Shown one piece after another: positions 15,547-22,177 of a DNA stretch of 24,578 nucleotides. This DNA is from CAKSNH01 sp964422725 (GTDB lineage: Bacteria > Bacillota > Clostridia > UBA1381). The notes under the pieces are model-generated. The model made no database searches. It saw only the letters and a list, made by a program, of their open reading frames with translations, and was not told the origin of the DNA. A program made the translations under genes and the position numbers. The stretch lies in contig CAYRCC010000030.1 in the NCBI GenBank assembly GCA_964422725.1, positions 1 through 24,578 of the forward strand, read 5' to 3'. Each line of letters begins with the position of its first letter. Position 1 is the stretch's first letter.

Positions 15547-16295
15547 TAACCGAACCTCCCTGTAATATAATCTTCAGTGCGTTTATCCCTCGGCGCGGAA
15601 AACATTTTTTCCGTGTCGTCAAATTCGATTATTTCACCGTTTAGGAAAAACGCCGTTTTGTCCGCAATTCTTGCCGCTTGCTGCATATTGTGGGTGACTG
15701 TGATTATAGTGTATTTTTCTTTCAGCTCCGTCACCAAATCTTCGATTTTGGACGTGGATATAGGGTCGAGTGCGCTTGTCGGCTCGTCCATCAAAAGTAT
15801 TTCCGGTTCTACAGCGAGTGCTCTTGCAATACAAAGCCGCTGCTGTTGACCGCCGCTCATTGAAAGTGCACTCTTTTTTAGTCTGTCGCGACATTCGTCC
15901 CAAATTGCCGCCTGCTTGAGTGAACGTTCCACAATTTCATCAAGACGAAGCTTACTTTTTATTCCGTGAATACGCGGACCGTATGCGATGTTGTCATAAA
16001 TGCTCATAGGGAACGGGTTTGGCTTTTGAAAAACCATTCCGACCTTTTTTCTGAGAATGTTGACGTCGGTGTTTTTGTAAATATCCACACCGTCAAGCGT
16101 TATTTCGCCTTCAATTCTGCACCCCTCAACCAAATCGTTCATTCGGTTCAGTGACTTTAAAAATGTTGATTTTCCGCAGCCGGACGGACCGATTAAAGCG
16201 GTTATCTCCATTTCGGGAATTTCGATGTTTATATCTTTAAGCGCTTTGTTTTCGCCGTACCATAAATTTAAGTTTTTTGTCTGTATTACACCCAT
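15546..16295 (-). CDS. pstB: Phosphate ABC transporter ATP-binding protein PstB
   Basis: A 249-residue ATPase that powers PstCA. Walker A GPSGCGKST is at 36-44, the Q-loop is in VFQKPNPFP, the ABC signature is LSMSGGQQQRL, Walker B is ILLMDEPTSALD, and the switch His is in VTHNMQQA. The PNPFPMSIYDNIAYGPRIHG segment is typical of PstB rather than other importer ATPases. AAAGGA is 8 bases upstream; the start overlaps the pstA stop and the end overlaps the phoU start, so translation is coupled on both sides. Confidence 0.98.
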   Translation of the reverse strand: MGVIQTKNLNLWYGENKALKDINIEIPEMEITALIGPSGCGKSTFLKSLNRMNDLVEGCRIEGEITLDGVDIYKNTDVNILRKKVGMVFQKPNPFPMSIYDNIAYGPRIHGIKSKLRLDEIVERSLKQAAIWDECRDRLKKSALSMSGGQQQRLCIARALAVEPEILLMDEPTSALDPISTSKIEDLVTELKEKYTIITVTHNMQQAARIADKTAFFLNGEIIEFDDTEKMFSAPRDKRTEDYITGRFG

Positions 16296-17161
16296 TATTT
16301 TGTTCCTTTCCGTTTTAAAAAATTTGCTGTGAGCTTTGCCGTAAGATTGATTATAAGAGTAAGTATTAAAAGTATTGCCGCTATTGCAAAGGCTGTTTCA
16401 AACTCACCGCGCTCTTTTGCGTACATATACAGCGCGACTGTCAGCGTCGAGCCGGCGTGATTCGGTTTCAGTGCATCGGAAATGCTCATAATTTCGTTTG
16501 CCATACCTGCCGTAAACAAAAGTGCCGCACTTTCACCGACAATTCTGCCGATTGCCAATATACAGCCCGTTACAATTCCGTCAACAGCAGACGGCAAAAC
16601 AACGGTTCTTATCATATACCATTTTCCGCAGCCCAGCGCCAGTGCACCCTCGCGGTATCCGTTCGGTACGGTTTTAAGACTTTCCTGAGTTGTGCGCATT
16701 ACGGTAGGGAGCGTCATAATAACAAGGGTGAGTCCTCCGGCAAGCACTGATGTTCCCAACGAGCAAAACTGCACAAATACAAGCATACCCACAAGTCCGT
16801 ATATGATTGACGGAATACCCGAAAGCGTTTCAGCCGCAAGCTCGATTATGCGGACGAGTTTTTTGTTTTTTGCATATTCGTTCAGGTAAATCGCCGCACC
16901 GACTCCGACCGGAAGAACAATGGCAAGAGTAATAAGAATTATATACAGGGTGTTTAGAATATTCGGAAGTATGCCTGTGGTATTTCTTATTAAGCTTGGC
17001 TTTGAAGTGAGAAATTCAAGCGAAATGTGAGCAACTCCGCGGTAGAGGATATATCCGATAAGTGATAAAAGCAATAGCGCGATAAAGCCGGCGGATAAAA
17101 CGGTCAGTGCATTTAGTATGCTGTCTTTGATTTTTCTTTTTGACGATATTTTATTATGCAT
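16295..17161 (-). CDS. pstA: Phosphate ABC transporter permease PstA
   Basis: A 288-residue inner-membrane permease with about six membrane segments and the importer EAA-type loop (YREGALALGCGKWYMIRTVVLPSA), which contacts PstB. The PstA-type motifs GIPSIIYGLVGM and GRIVGESAALLFTAG are present. The ATG at 17161 is preferred because AAAGGA lies 10 bases upstream; the in-frame GTG at 17170 is one base from that site. The start is a few bases after the pstC stop. Confidence 0.96.
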   Translation of the reverse strand: MHNKISSKRKIKDSILNALTVLSAGFIALLLLSLIGYILYRGVAHISLEFLTSKPSLIRNTTGILPNILNTLYIILITLAIVLPVGVGAAIYLNEYAKNKKLVRIIELAAETLSGIPSIIYGLVGMLVFVQFCSLGTSVLAGGLTLVIMTLPTVMRTTQESLKTVPNGYREGALALGCGKWYMIRTVVLPSAVDGIVTGCILAIGRIVGESAALLFTAGMANEIMSISDALKPNHAGSTLTVALYMYAKERGEFETAFAIAAILLILTLIINLTAKLTANFLKRKGTK

Positions 17162-17166
17162 TTTAA

Positions 17167-18036
17167 TCACTTCCTTTCTCTCTTTACAATCAGGTTAAGC
17201 ACAAGGTTAATGGCAAGTATGAATATAAACAGCACAAGCGCGATTGAAAATAATGCTTCGCGCTGAAGTCCGGAAGAATATGACATTTCACTTGCGACTG
17301 CCGTTGTAAGAAAACGTACACTCTTGAAAAGTGACGGCATATTCGCCACATTTCCCGATACCATCATAACCGCCATAGCCTCACCGATACTTCTGCCGAT
17401 ACCGAGCACGACAGCTGTTAAAATTCCGCTTTTTGCGCTTGGCAGTGTAACTTTAAAAATTGTTTCCGTTTTGGTAGCACCAAGTGCGAGAGAGCCTTCC
17501 TCATATTCTTTCGGCACTGCACGAATTGCCGTTTCGGAAACGGAAATAACAGACGGCAGTATCATCACTGCGAGTACGATTATCGCCGTAAACAGGGTTG
17601 CGCCGTCGGGAATGTTAAACACCTCGCGTACAAAAGGTACAACCACAATCATTCCCACAAGTCCGTAAACCACAGACGGAATACCCGAAAGTAAATCAAC
17701 ACCCCATCTGACAACCGCCGCTGTTTTGGTGTTTTCGGATTTGGCAATGAATACCGCACACATAATGCCTATCGGAACACCGATAACGATTGCACCGAGA
17801 GTTCCGTAAACTGATGTTAAAATAAACGGCAGTATTCCGAATTTTGGGTCTGCGGCGGTTGAAGTCCAGACAGAGCCGAACAGGAAATCGAAAATACCGA
17901 TTTTGCCGATTGCCGGCACACCGGATACAGCCAGAAAGGCTGTTATGATTATCACAAAGAATACCGCTAAAAATCCGCATAGCGTGAACACGATATTCAT
18001 TATTTTTTCTGCTGCATTTTTTGTCTTTTTCATCAT
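17167..18036 (-). CDS. pstC: Phosphate ABC transporter permease PstC
   Basis: A 289-residue membrane permease, partner of PstA in the phosphate channel. It has about six membrane segments, the GIPSVVYGLVGMIVV motif, the EAA-type loop (YEEGSLALGATKTETIFKVTLPSA) and GRSIGEAMAVMMVSGN, all typical of PstC. Two ATG codons stand in a row (18036 and 18033); AGGTG is 4 or 7 bases upstream, so either may be used. The longer open frame up to 18078 runs into pstS and is not likely to be translated. The gap to the pstS stop is 7 bases. Confidence 0.95.
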   Translation of the reverse strand: MMKKTKNAAEKIMNIVFTLCGFLAVFFVIIITAFLAVSGVPAIGKIGIFDFLFGSVWTSTAADPKFGILPFILTSVYGTLGAIVIGVPIGIMCAVFIAKSENTKTAAVVRWGVDLLSGIPSVVYGLVGMIVVVPFVREVFNIPDGATLFTAIIVLAVMILPSVISVSETAIRAVPKEYEEGSLALGATKTETIFKVTLPSAKSGILTAVVLGIGRSIGEAMAVMMVSGNVANMPSLFKSVRFLTTAVASEMSYSSGLQREALFSIALVLFIFILAINLVLNLIVKRERK

Positions 18037-18043
18037 ACCGCAC

Positions 18044-18862
18044 CTATCTCGCAACCGGAATTGCTCCGGCTTGTTCAATCAAATCATCTGCCTCACCTGA
18101 CACCGCATAGTCAAAAAACTCTTTTGCACTGCCGGTCAGCTCGTTGTTTTTGTTGGTTACAAATACGAAATCGCGCTGTACCTTATAGTTTCCGTTTTGA
18201 ACGGTTTCCTTTGACGGCAAAACACCGTCAACACCGATGATTTTTACATTTTCTTTGACTGCCGCAAGTGATGTGTAGCCGATGGCGTTCGGATTTGATG
18301 CTACCGTTTGAACAACGTCGCCGGTCGAAGTGAGTTCCTGAGAATATTTGCATTTATCCTCGGTTTTCGTAATACTTTCAAAACCGTCGCGAGTGCCGGA
18401 GGCGGCTTCTCGTCCGATTAAAACGACCGGTGCATCAGCTCCGCCAAGCTCTTTCCAGTTGGTAATTTTGCCTGTGTAAAGCGCGGAGATTTGTTCGACG
18501 GAAAGGTTGTCGGTTTTGTTTTGTGGGTTTACGATTACGGCAATGGCATCAATTGCAACGACTGTTGCCGTAAGGTTTTGTTTTTCGTCGTCCTTCAAAT
18601 CGCGGCTTGAAAGTCCGATATCGCATCTTCCGTCTTGTACGGCTTTAATACCGCTACCCGAACCGGTTGGATTATAGGTAATCTTAACGTCTTTGTTCTC
18701 TTCCGTATAGCTTTCGGAGAGGAAGCCTATTACTTTTTCCATGGAGGTAGAACCGTCCGTTGAAACAATACTGCTTTGGGAATTATTGCCGGTTGTGCCG
18801 CAACCGGCAAAAAGTCCTGTAATTAAACTTGCTGAAATTAGAATTGTTATGATTTTCTTCAT
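18044..18862 (-). CDS. pstS: Phosphate-binding lipoprotein PstS
   Basis: A 272-residue surface lipoprotein that captures phosphate for PstCAB. The signal peptide ends in the lipobox LFAGC, with C21 the lipidated residue. Ligand-loop motifs are STDGSTSMEKV near 36-46, TGSGSGIKAVQDGRCDIGLSSR near 68-89, and GREAASGTRDGFES near 150. The ATG at 18862 follows AGGAGAG by 8 bases; an in-frame GTG at 18871 overlaps that site. It is the first gene of the operon, just downstream of the PhoP-box array. Confidence 0.97.
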   Translation of the reverse strand: MKKIITILISASLITGLFAGCGTTGNNSQSSIVSTDGSTSMEKVIGFLSESYTEENKDVKITYNPTGSGSGIKAVQDGRCDIGLSSRDLKDDEKQNLTATVVAIDAIAVIVNPQNKTDNLSVEQISALYTGKITNWKELGGADAPVVLIGREAASGTRDGFESITKTEDKCKYSQELTSTGDVVQTVASNPNAIGYTSLAAVKENVKIIGVDGVLPSKETVQNGNYKVQRDFVFVTNKNNELTGSAKEFFDYAVSGEADDLIEQAGAIPVAR

Positions 18863-18912
18863 CAAAATCACTCTCCTAAAAAATATTTACTCCTTGAGTA
18901 CAATACTAATTT

Positions 18913-18963
18913 ATCATAGGATATGTAAATTCCGAAAGCAAATGTATGTTAATTGTAAGTTAA
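18913..18963 (-). promoter_or_regulatory. PhoP-box array and -10 element in front of pstS
   Basis: On the minus strand, TTAACT (18963-18958), TTAACA (18952-18947), TTGCTT (18941-18936) and ATTTAC (18930-18925) repeat with an 11-base period (6-base box plus 5-base spacer). The first two are near-perfect matches to the TT(A/C/T)ACA box of Bacillus PhoP; the other two are degenerate. A TATGAT -10 (18918-18913) follows, and no good -35 is present, as expected for an activator-dependent promoter. Confidence 0.75.
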
Positions 18964-18972
18964 TAATTTGAA

Positions 18973-19021
18973 ATCAGCCGATATTTTTGCCGCATTGTCG
19001 AATTTACTGCTGTCGGCTGAT
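18973..19021. repeat. 9-bp inverted repeat downstream of the CAP gene
   Basis: ATCAGCCGA (18973-18981) and TCGGCTGAT (19013-19021) are perfect reverse complements with a 31-base loop. On the minus strand the stem is followed by TTTCAAATTATT, so it could help end CAP transcripts before pstS, but the loop is long for an intrinsic terminator. Confidence 0.4.
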
Positions 19022-19056
19022 GTAAAAATTCAGAGAAAACTGCAAAATCAAATTTG

Positions 19057-19104
19057 CATTTTTCGGTTCGGAGCAATGCTTTGCGCTGTCCGAACCGAAA
19101 AATG
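19057..19104. repeat. 16-bp perfect inverted repeat downstream of the CAP gene
   Basis: CATTTTTCGGTTCGGA (19057-19072) and TCCGAACCGAAAAATG (19089-19104) match perfectly around a 16-base loop. It is the strongest hairpin in the 274-base gap between the CAP gene and pstS. On either strand the T-run precedes the stem and the A-run follows it, the reverse of a normal intrinsic terminator, so it may be an mRNA 3'-end stabiliser or a small mobile palindrome. I see no coding frame in the gap. Confidence 0.7.
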
Positions 19105-19136
19105 TATTAAATCTCGGTATAAAAATCGGTACAAAT

Positions 19137-20051
19137 TTAGTTTGTAAACAGCTGTACCCAGGCATATCCGGAATAACCGTCATAAGCGGCGGCGGTAACG
19201 CCGACACCTATTTTAGTCAGTTTTGGGTTCATAATATTTGCGCGGTGTCCCGAAGAATTGAGCCAGCTGTTAACAACATCTTGCGGCGTACGCTGACCGA
19301 TGGCTATGTTTTCGGCACAAGTGCTGTATTTTATATTCATCTCTTTGAGAACCGTAAAACAACTGCTGCCGTTCGGACGGGAATGACTGAACAGCGTATT
19401 AAGCTCTGATGCACGTACAGCGGCGGCGGAAGTAAGTGAAGTGTCGGCAGTCAAGGGAGCAATGCCCTCGTTTGCGCGCGCCTCGTTGACAAGACGTATT
19501 ACGTCGTTTATATACTCGGAATACACTGTGTCGATTTGAACATTTTGTCCGTCGGAATTTGTGTAGATAAGCACACCGTTTTGAGCCTCAAGCCACGAAA
19601 CACCGAAACCGAGTACGCCGGAAAGGTCGCGCAGTTTAAAATAGTTGTTGCCGTTGATGTTATACGCCGATAGGTGTACCGGACTGCCGTTGACAGTTAC
19701 GGTGGCGGTTGAAGTGCCGACTGCTATTGAATGTGTGTCGTTGGTTAAAATACCCTCGCTGCCCACAGGCACGTATTTATTGCCGACGGTTATGTCAATA
19801 CAGCCCTCGTCGGGCAGCCAGTCGGCTGCAAACTGGCATTCGGTACCGTTGAGATAGTACGCTATATCGCGCAGTTTAAAATAATTATTGCCGTTGATAT
19901 TGTATGCATTTGCCTGTACCTGATTCCCGTTTACATAAATTTGTGATTTTGAAGCGGTTATGTTCAGGCTTGCCGAGGCTGAAAACGATAATGCCGAAAA
20001 AAGCGAAAACACTGCAATAAGCAGTTTGACGGAATAATTTTTGAATTTCAC
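19137..20051 (-). CDS. Secreted CAP-domain protein with two stalk-type (copper amine oxidase N-like) repeats
   Basis: A 304-residue exported protein. A signal peptide (about 1-28, ending SFSASA) is followed by two repeats resembling the copper amine oxidase N-terminal/stalk domain (about 33-95 and 103-160); both contain the identical 14 residues AYNINGNNYFKLRD. The C-terminal ~125 residues are a CAP/SCP-like domain with NEARANEGIAPLT, FSHSRPNG, CAENIAIG and SGHRANIMNP, which hold the conserved His and Glu residues of the fold. Bacterial CAP proteins are secreted and mostly of unknown function; some are spore-associated. The start is GTG at 20051, with AAAGGA 9 bases upstream, rather than the in-frame GTG at 20090, which has no ribosome binding site and lies at the start of the predicted transcript. 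Confidence 0.85.
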   Translation of the reverse strand: MKFKNYSVKLLIAVFSLFSALSFSASASLNITASKSQIYVNGNQVQANAYNINGNNYFKLRDIAYYLNGTECQFAADWLPDEGCIDITVGNKYVPVGSEGILTNDTHSIAVGTSTATVTVNGSPVHLSAYNINGNNYFKLRDLSGVLGFGVSWLEAQNGVLIYTNSDGQNVQIDTVYSEYINDVIRLVNEARANEGIAPLTADTSLTSAAAVRASELNTLFSHSRPNGSSCFTVLKEMNIKYSTCAENIAIGQRTPQDVVNSWLNSSGHRANIMNPKLTKIGVGVTAAAYDGYSGYAWVQLFTN

Positions 20052-20067
20052 CGTAATCAATCCTTTC

Positions 20068-20099
20068 TTTATTACGTTAATACCACTCACCGTAATAAA
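20068..20099 (-). promoter_or_regulatory. 5'-end inverted repeat in the CAP gene leader
   Basis: TTTATTACG (20068-20076) and CGTAATAAA (20091-20099) are perfect 9-bp arms with a 14-base loop. They cover the -10 edge, the predicted transcription start and the first ~25 bases of the leader. This could be an operator or a hairpin at the very 5' end of the mRNA. Confidence 0.5.
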
Positions 20100-20127
20100 T
20101 TATATAGCACATTTTCCGTTATGTCAA
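20099..20127 (-). promoter_or_regulatory. Consensus sigma-A promoter of the CAP gene
   Basis: On the minus strand TTGACA (20127-20122), a 17-base spacer, and TATAAT (20104-20099): both boxes match consensus exactly. The -35 includes the TGA stop codon of the upstream membrane protein gene (20126-20124). Confidence 0.88.
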
Positions 20128-20744
20128 ATTTTTGACTTTATAATGGAATTAATAATGCTTTCAAACAGAATCTTTCTGTTTTTTGTATAGCTTAAATACA
20201 ATATTATGCAAAAAACAGCCGCGCCGGCGGTACACACGATTATATCAAGCATAGTGTCGGTCACTCCGCTTTGTATAACACCCTGCGGATCGGTTTTTGT
20301 GATTATACTGTAAACATATTCGTATATTTCCCAAACCGCGGCACAGGATTCGGCGGTGGCGAAAGCGGTGTATACGCTGAGATATTTGTCGCCCGGCAAT
20401 ATTTTTTTCGGAGTTTTGAGTGCGTAAAAGGTCAAATACCCCAAAAACGCAAAGAACACACCCGACAGTGTATGAACCGCTTTATCATAATACGGTATCG
20501 TTTTGTAGCCGTAAAGCGCCATACCTATCGTGAAGGACAGTATGCAGAAAGTATATATGAAAACAGTGATGGCAAAGCTTTCGGGTATGTGAAGCAGTTT
20601 GTAAAAAAGCTTGGGTAAAAGCAGAAACAAAGGTGAGGCCGCCGAAAGCACAAAGCCGTAATAATCTTTTGCAAGCAGTCGGAAAACGGAAAGCACAAGT
20701 GCAAATATAATGTAAATTATTATAAAGTATTTTTTGAATATCAC
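20124..20744 (-). CDS. Integral membrane protein, DUF2238/YjdF-like
   Basis: A 206-residue protein with about six membrane segments. Features that recall the DUF2238/YjdF family are YDKAVHTLSGVFFAFLGY in the third or fourth segment, AVWEIYEYV, and DTMLDIIVCTAGA near the C-terminus; the conserved His, Glu and Asp residues lie within or at the edge of the membrane. No biochemical role is known to me. I prefer the GTG at 20744 (AGGAGG 8 bases upstream) to the ATG at 20750, which is only 2 bases from that site. It lies upstream of the CAP gene on the same strand and is divergent from the glycosylase gene. The family assignment is from memory of motifs and is moderate. Confidence 0.65.
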   Translation of the reverse strand: MIFKKYFIIIYIIFALVLSVFRLLAKDYYGFVLSAASPLFLLLPKLFYKLLHIPESFAITVFIYTFCILSFTIGMALYGYKTIPYYDKAVHTLSGVFFAFLGYLTFYALKTPKKILPGDKYLSVYTAFATAESCAAVWEIYEYVYSIITKTDPQGVIQSGVTDTMLDIIVCTAGAAVFCIILYLSYTKNRKILFESIINSIIKSKI

Positions 20745-20776
20745 AGTCATAACCTCCTGTTTTATAAAGTTATATA

Positions 20777-20805
20777 TTGATTATTTTTTGAAAATGTTAT
20801 ATAAA
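20777..20805 (+). promoter_or_regulatory. Promoter of the deoxyinosine glycosylase gene
   Basis: TTGATT (20777-20782), a 17-base spacer, and TATAAA (20800-20805). The predicted start of transcription, near 20812, coincides with the palindrome at 20812-20828. Confidence 0.55.
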
Positions 20806-20811
20806 TATGTA

Positions 20812-20828
20812 CATAAAACAGTTTTATG
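20812..20828. promoter_or_regulatory. Palindrome at the glycosylase transcription start (candidate operator)
   Basis: CATAAAAC (20812-20819) and GTTTTATG (20821-20828) form a perfect 8+1+8 palindrome. It begins 6 bases after the -10 box and lies before the GGGAGG ribosome binding site, a position where a repressor would block initiation. Confidence 0.45.
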
Positions 20829-20848
20829 AATATTCGGGAGGAAAGAAG

Positions 20849-21337
20849 ATGAAAAAAATCAATAGCTTTGGTGCGGTTGCGGACGAAAATGCAAGGGTGC
20901 TGATTTTAGGTTCAATGCCGAGCGTGAGGTCGCTGGAAAAACAGCAGTTTTACGCACATCCGCAGAATCAGTTTTGGAAAATAATGTTCAAAATGCTGAA
21001 CGAAGAATATACCGACGATTACGAAATAAAGAAATCGGTTATAGTAAAGCATAACATTGCACTTTGGGACGTGCTGCGCGAGTGTGAACGCACAGGAAGT
21101 ATGGATGCGGACATAAAAAATGCATCGGCAAACGATATTGACGGATTTTTGACGAGGCATAAAAAAATAACATATATATTCTGTAACGGACAGACGGCTT
21201 TCAAGTATTTCAAAAAATTTATAAATACAAAACTGCCGTGTATATGCTTGCCGTCAACCAGTCCGGCAAATGCACGCCTGAAGTTTGAGAATAAATATGA
21301 GATATGGCGGGATAATATTACGGAAAGGCTTAAATGA
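20849..21337 (+). CDS. DNA-deoxyinosine glycosylase (uracil-DNA glycosylase superfamily, Mug-like)
   Basis: A 162-residue DNA repair enzyme expected to remove hypoxanthine (deaminated adenine) from DNA. Family motifs are ARVLILGSMPS near residue 20, FYAHPQNQFWKIM near 37-49 (active-site loop), the NGQTAFKYF strand-helix, and LPSTSPANARLKFE near 137-150 (DNA-intercalating loop). I chose the ATG at 20849, which follows GGGAGGAAAGAAG; the open frame extends up to 20807, but that part overlaps the predicted promoter and palindrome. The following TauE/SafE genes start 6 bases after its stop, so the three may be cotranscribed, though a functional link is not evident. Confidence 0.9.
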   Translation: MKKINSFGAVADENARVLILGSMPSVRSLEKQQFYAHPQNQFWKIMFKMLNEEYTDDYEIKKSVIVKHNIALWDVLRECERTGSMDADIKNASANDIDGFLTRHKKITYIFCNGQTAFKYFKKFINTKLPCICLPSTSPANARLKFENKYEIWRDNITERLK

Positions 21338-21343
21338 AATGCG

Positions 21344-21706
21344 GTGATTGATATAAAAAAATATATAAAACCGGTGCTGTGCGGATTGGCGGTGGGTGTG
21401 CTTAACGGCATATTCGGTGCCGGCGGAGGAGTGGCGGCGGTGCTGTTTTTGGAAACGGTTATGAAACTGCCGCCGCATAAAGCGCACGCGGCGGCGGTTG
21501 CGGTGATTTTGGCCGTTACTCCGGTGAGTTTGTTTTTCTATTTGAAAAACGGAGTATATAATCTGAATTTAACGGTGCAGGCGGCTGTCGGCGGTATAGC
21601 CGGCGGAGTGGTCGGTGCGAAGGTACTCGGAAAAATCAATGACAGGTGGCTGCACATTATATTCGGCTTGTTTATGGCGGCTGCCGGAATAAAATTGTTG
21701 TTTTAA
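21344..21706 (+). CDS. TauE/SafE family permease, N-terminal half-size subunit
   Basis: A 120-residue membrane protein with about four segments, corresponding to one repeat of the TauE/SafE (COG0730) fold, whose usual members are ~250 residues with two such repeats. The repeat hallmark is GVLNGIFGAGGGVAAV near the N-terminus. Family members export sulfite, sulfoacetate or related anions; the substrate here is unknown. The start is GTG at 21344, directly after an in-frame stop, with only a weak GGAAAGG well upstream, suggesting coupling to the glycosylase gene. It is followed by a second half-size copy; the two probably form a heteromeric permease. Confidence 0.82.
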   Translation: MIDIKKYIKPVLCGLAVGVLNGIFGAGGGVAAVLFLETVMKLPPHKAHAAAVAVILAVTPVSLFFYLKNGVYNLNLTVQAAVGGIAGGVVGAKVLGKINDRWLHIIFGLFMAAAGIKLLF

Positions 21707-21717
21707 GGAGCAATGTA

Positions 21718-22101
21718 ATGAATATACTGATAATATTGGTCGGTTTTTTTGCCGGCATTGTGAGCGGTATGGGTATCGGAGGGGGCGCACTGCTTATACC
21801 GGCGCTTCACATATTTGCACAGGTTGAGCACAAAACGGCCCAAAGCATAAATTTATTCTATTTTATACCAACCGCGGCTGCCGCGGTTATGGTTCATATA
21901 AAAAAGAAAAATATAGAATTTAAACCGCTTATACCGATTTTAATATCGGGTGCGGTCGGGGCGGCAATCGGCGGTATGGCGGCTATGCGGATACAGTCTG
22001 ACATTCTCAGGAAAATGTTTGGTGCATTTTTGTTAATTCTTGCTGTAAAAGAGGTGTATTCTGCAAAAAAATCACGAAAACTGAATAAAAATGAAAAATA
22101 A
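21718..22101 (+). CDS. TauE/SafE family permease, second half-size subunit
   Basis: A 127-residue membrane protein with about four segments, one TauE/SafE repeat, with the hallmark GIVSGMGIGGGALLIPAL near residues 13-30. The C-terminal tail is lysine-rich and cytoplasmic. The ATG at 21718 is preceded by AAGGAG, 11 bases after the stop of the first half-subunit gene. Both genes have their own start and stop and complete repeats, so this looks like two separate subunits, not one gene broken by a frameshift. Confidence 0.82.
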   Translation: MNILIILVGFFAGIVSGMGIGGGALLIPALHIFAQVEHKTAQSINLFYFIPTAAAAVMVHIKKKNIEFKPLIPILISGAVGAAIGGMAAMRIQSDILRKMFGAFLLILAVKEVYSAKKSRKLNKNEK

Positions 22102-22114
22102 GATTGATAAATTG

Positions 22115-22143
22115 TTGACTATAGCAATGTTTGGGTGTATAAT
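22115..22143 (+). promoter_or_regulatory. Sigma-A type promoter of serC
   Basis: TTGACT (22115-22120), a 17-base spacer, and TATAAT (22138-22143). The -10 is perfect and the -35 matches 5 of 6. The leader is short (about 28 bases) with GGAGG before the ATG, leaving no room for a riboswitch or T-box. Confidence 0.82.
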
Positions 22144-22177
22144 AATTAGCATATTGATTTATTTGGAGGTATAAATA

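Noticed and set aside
19057..19104. The 16-bp inverted repeat as an intrinsic terminator
   Set aside because: The T-run is on the wrong side of the stem on both strands.
21344..22101. The TauE/SafE pair as one gene broken by a frameshift
   Set aside because: Each half has its own start, stop and complete repeat, and the second has a good ribosome binding site, so two genes are more likely.
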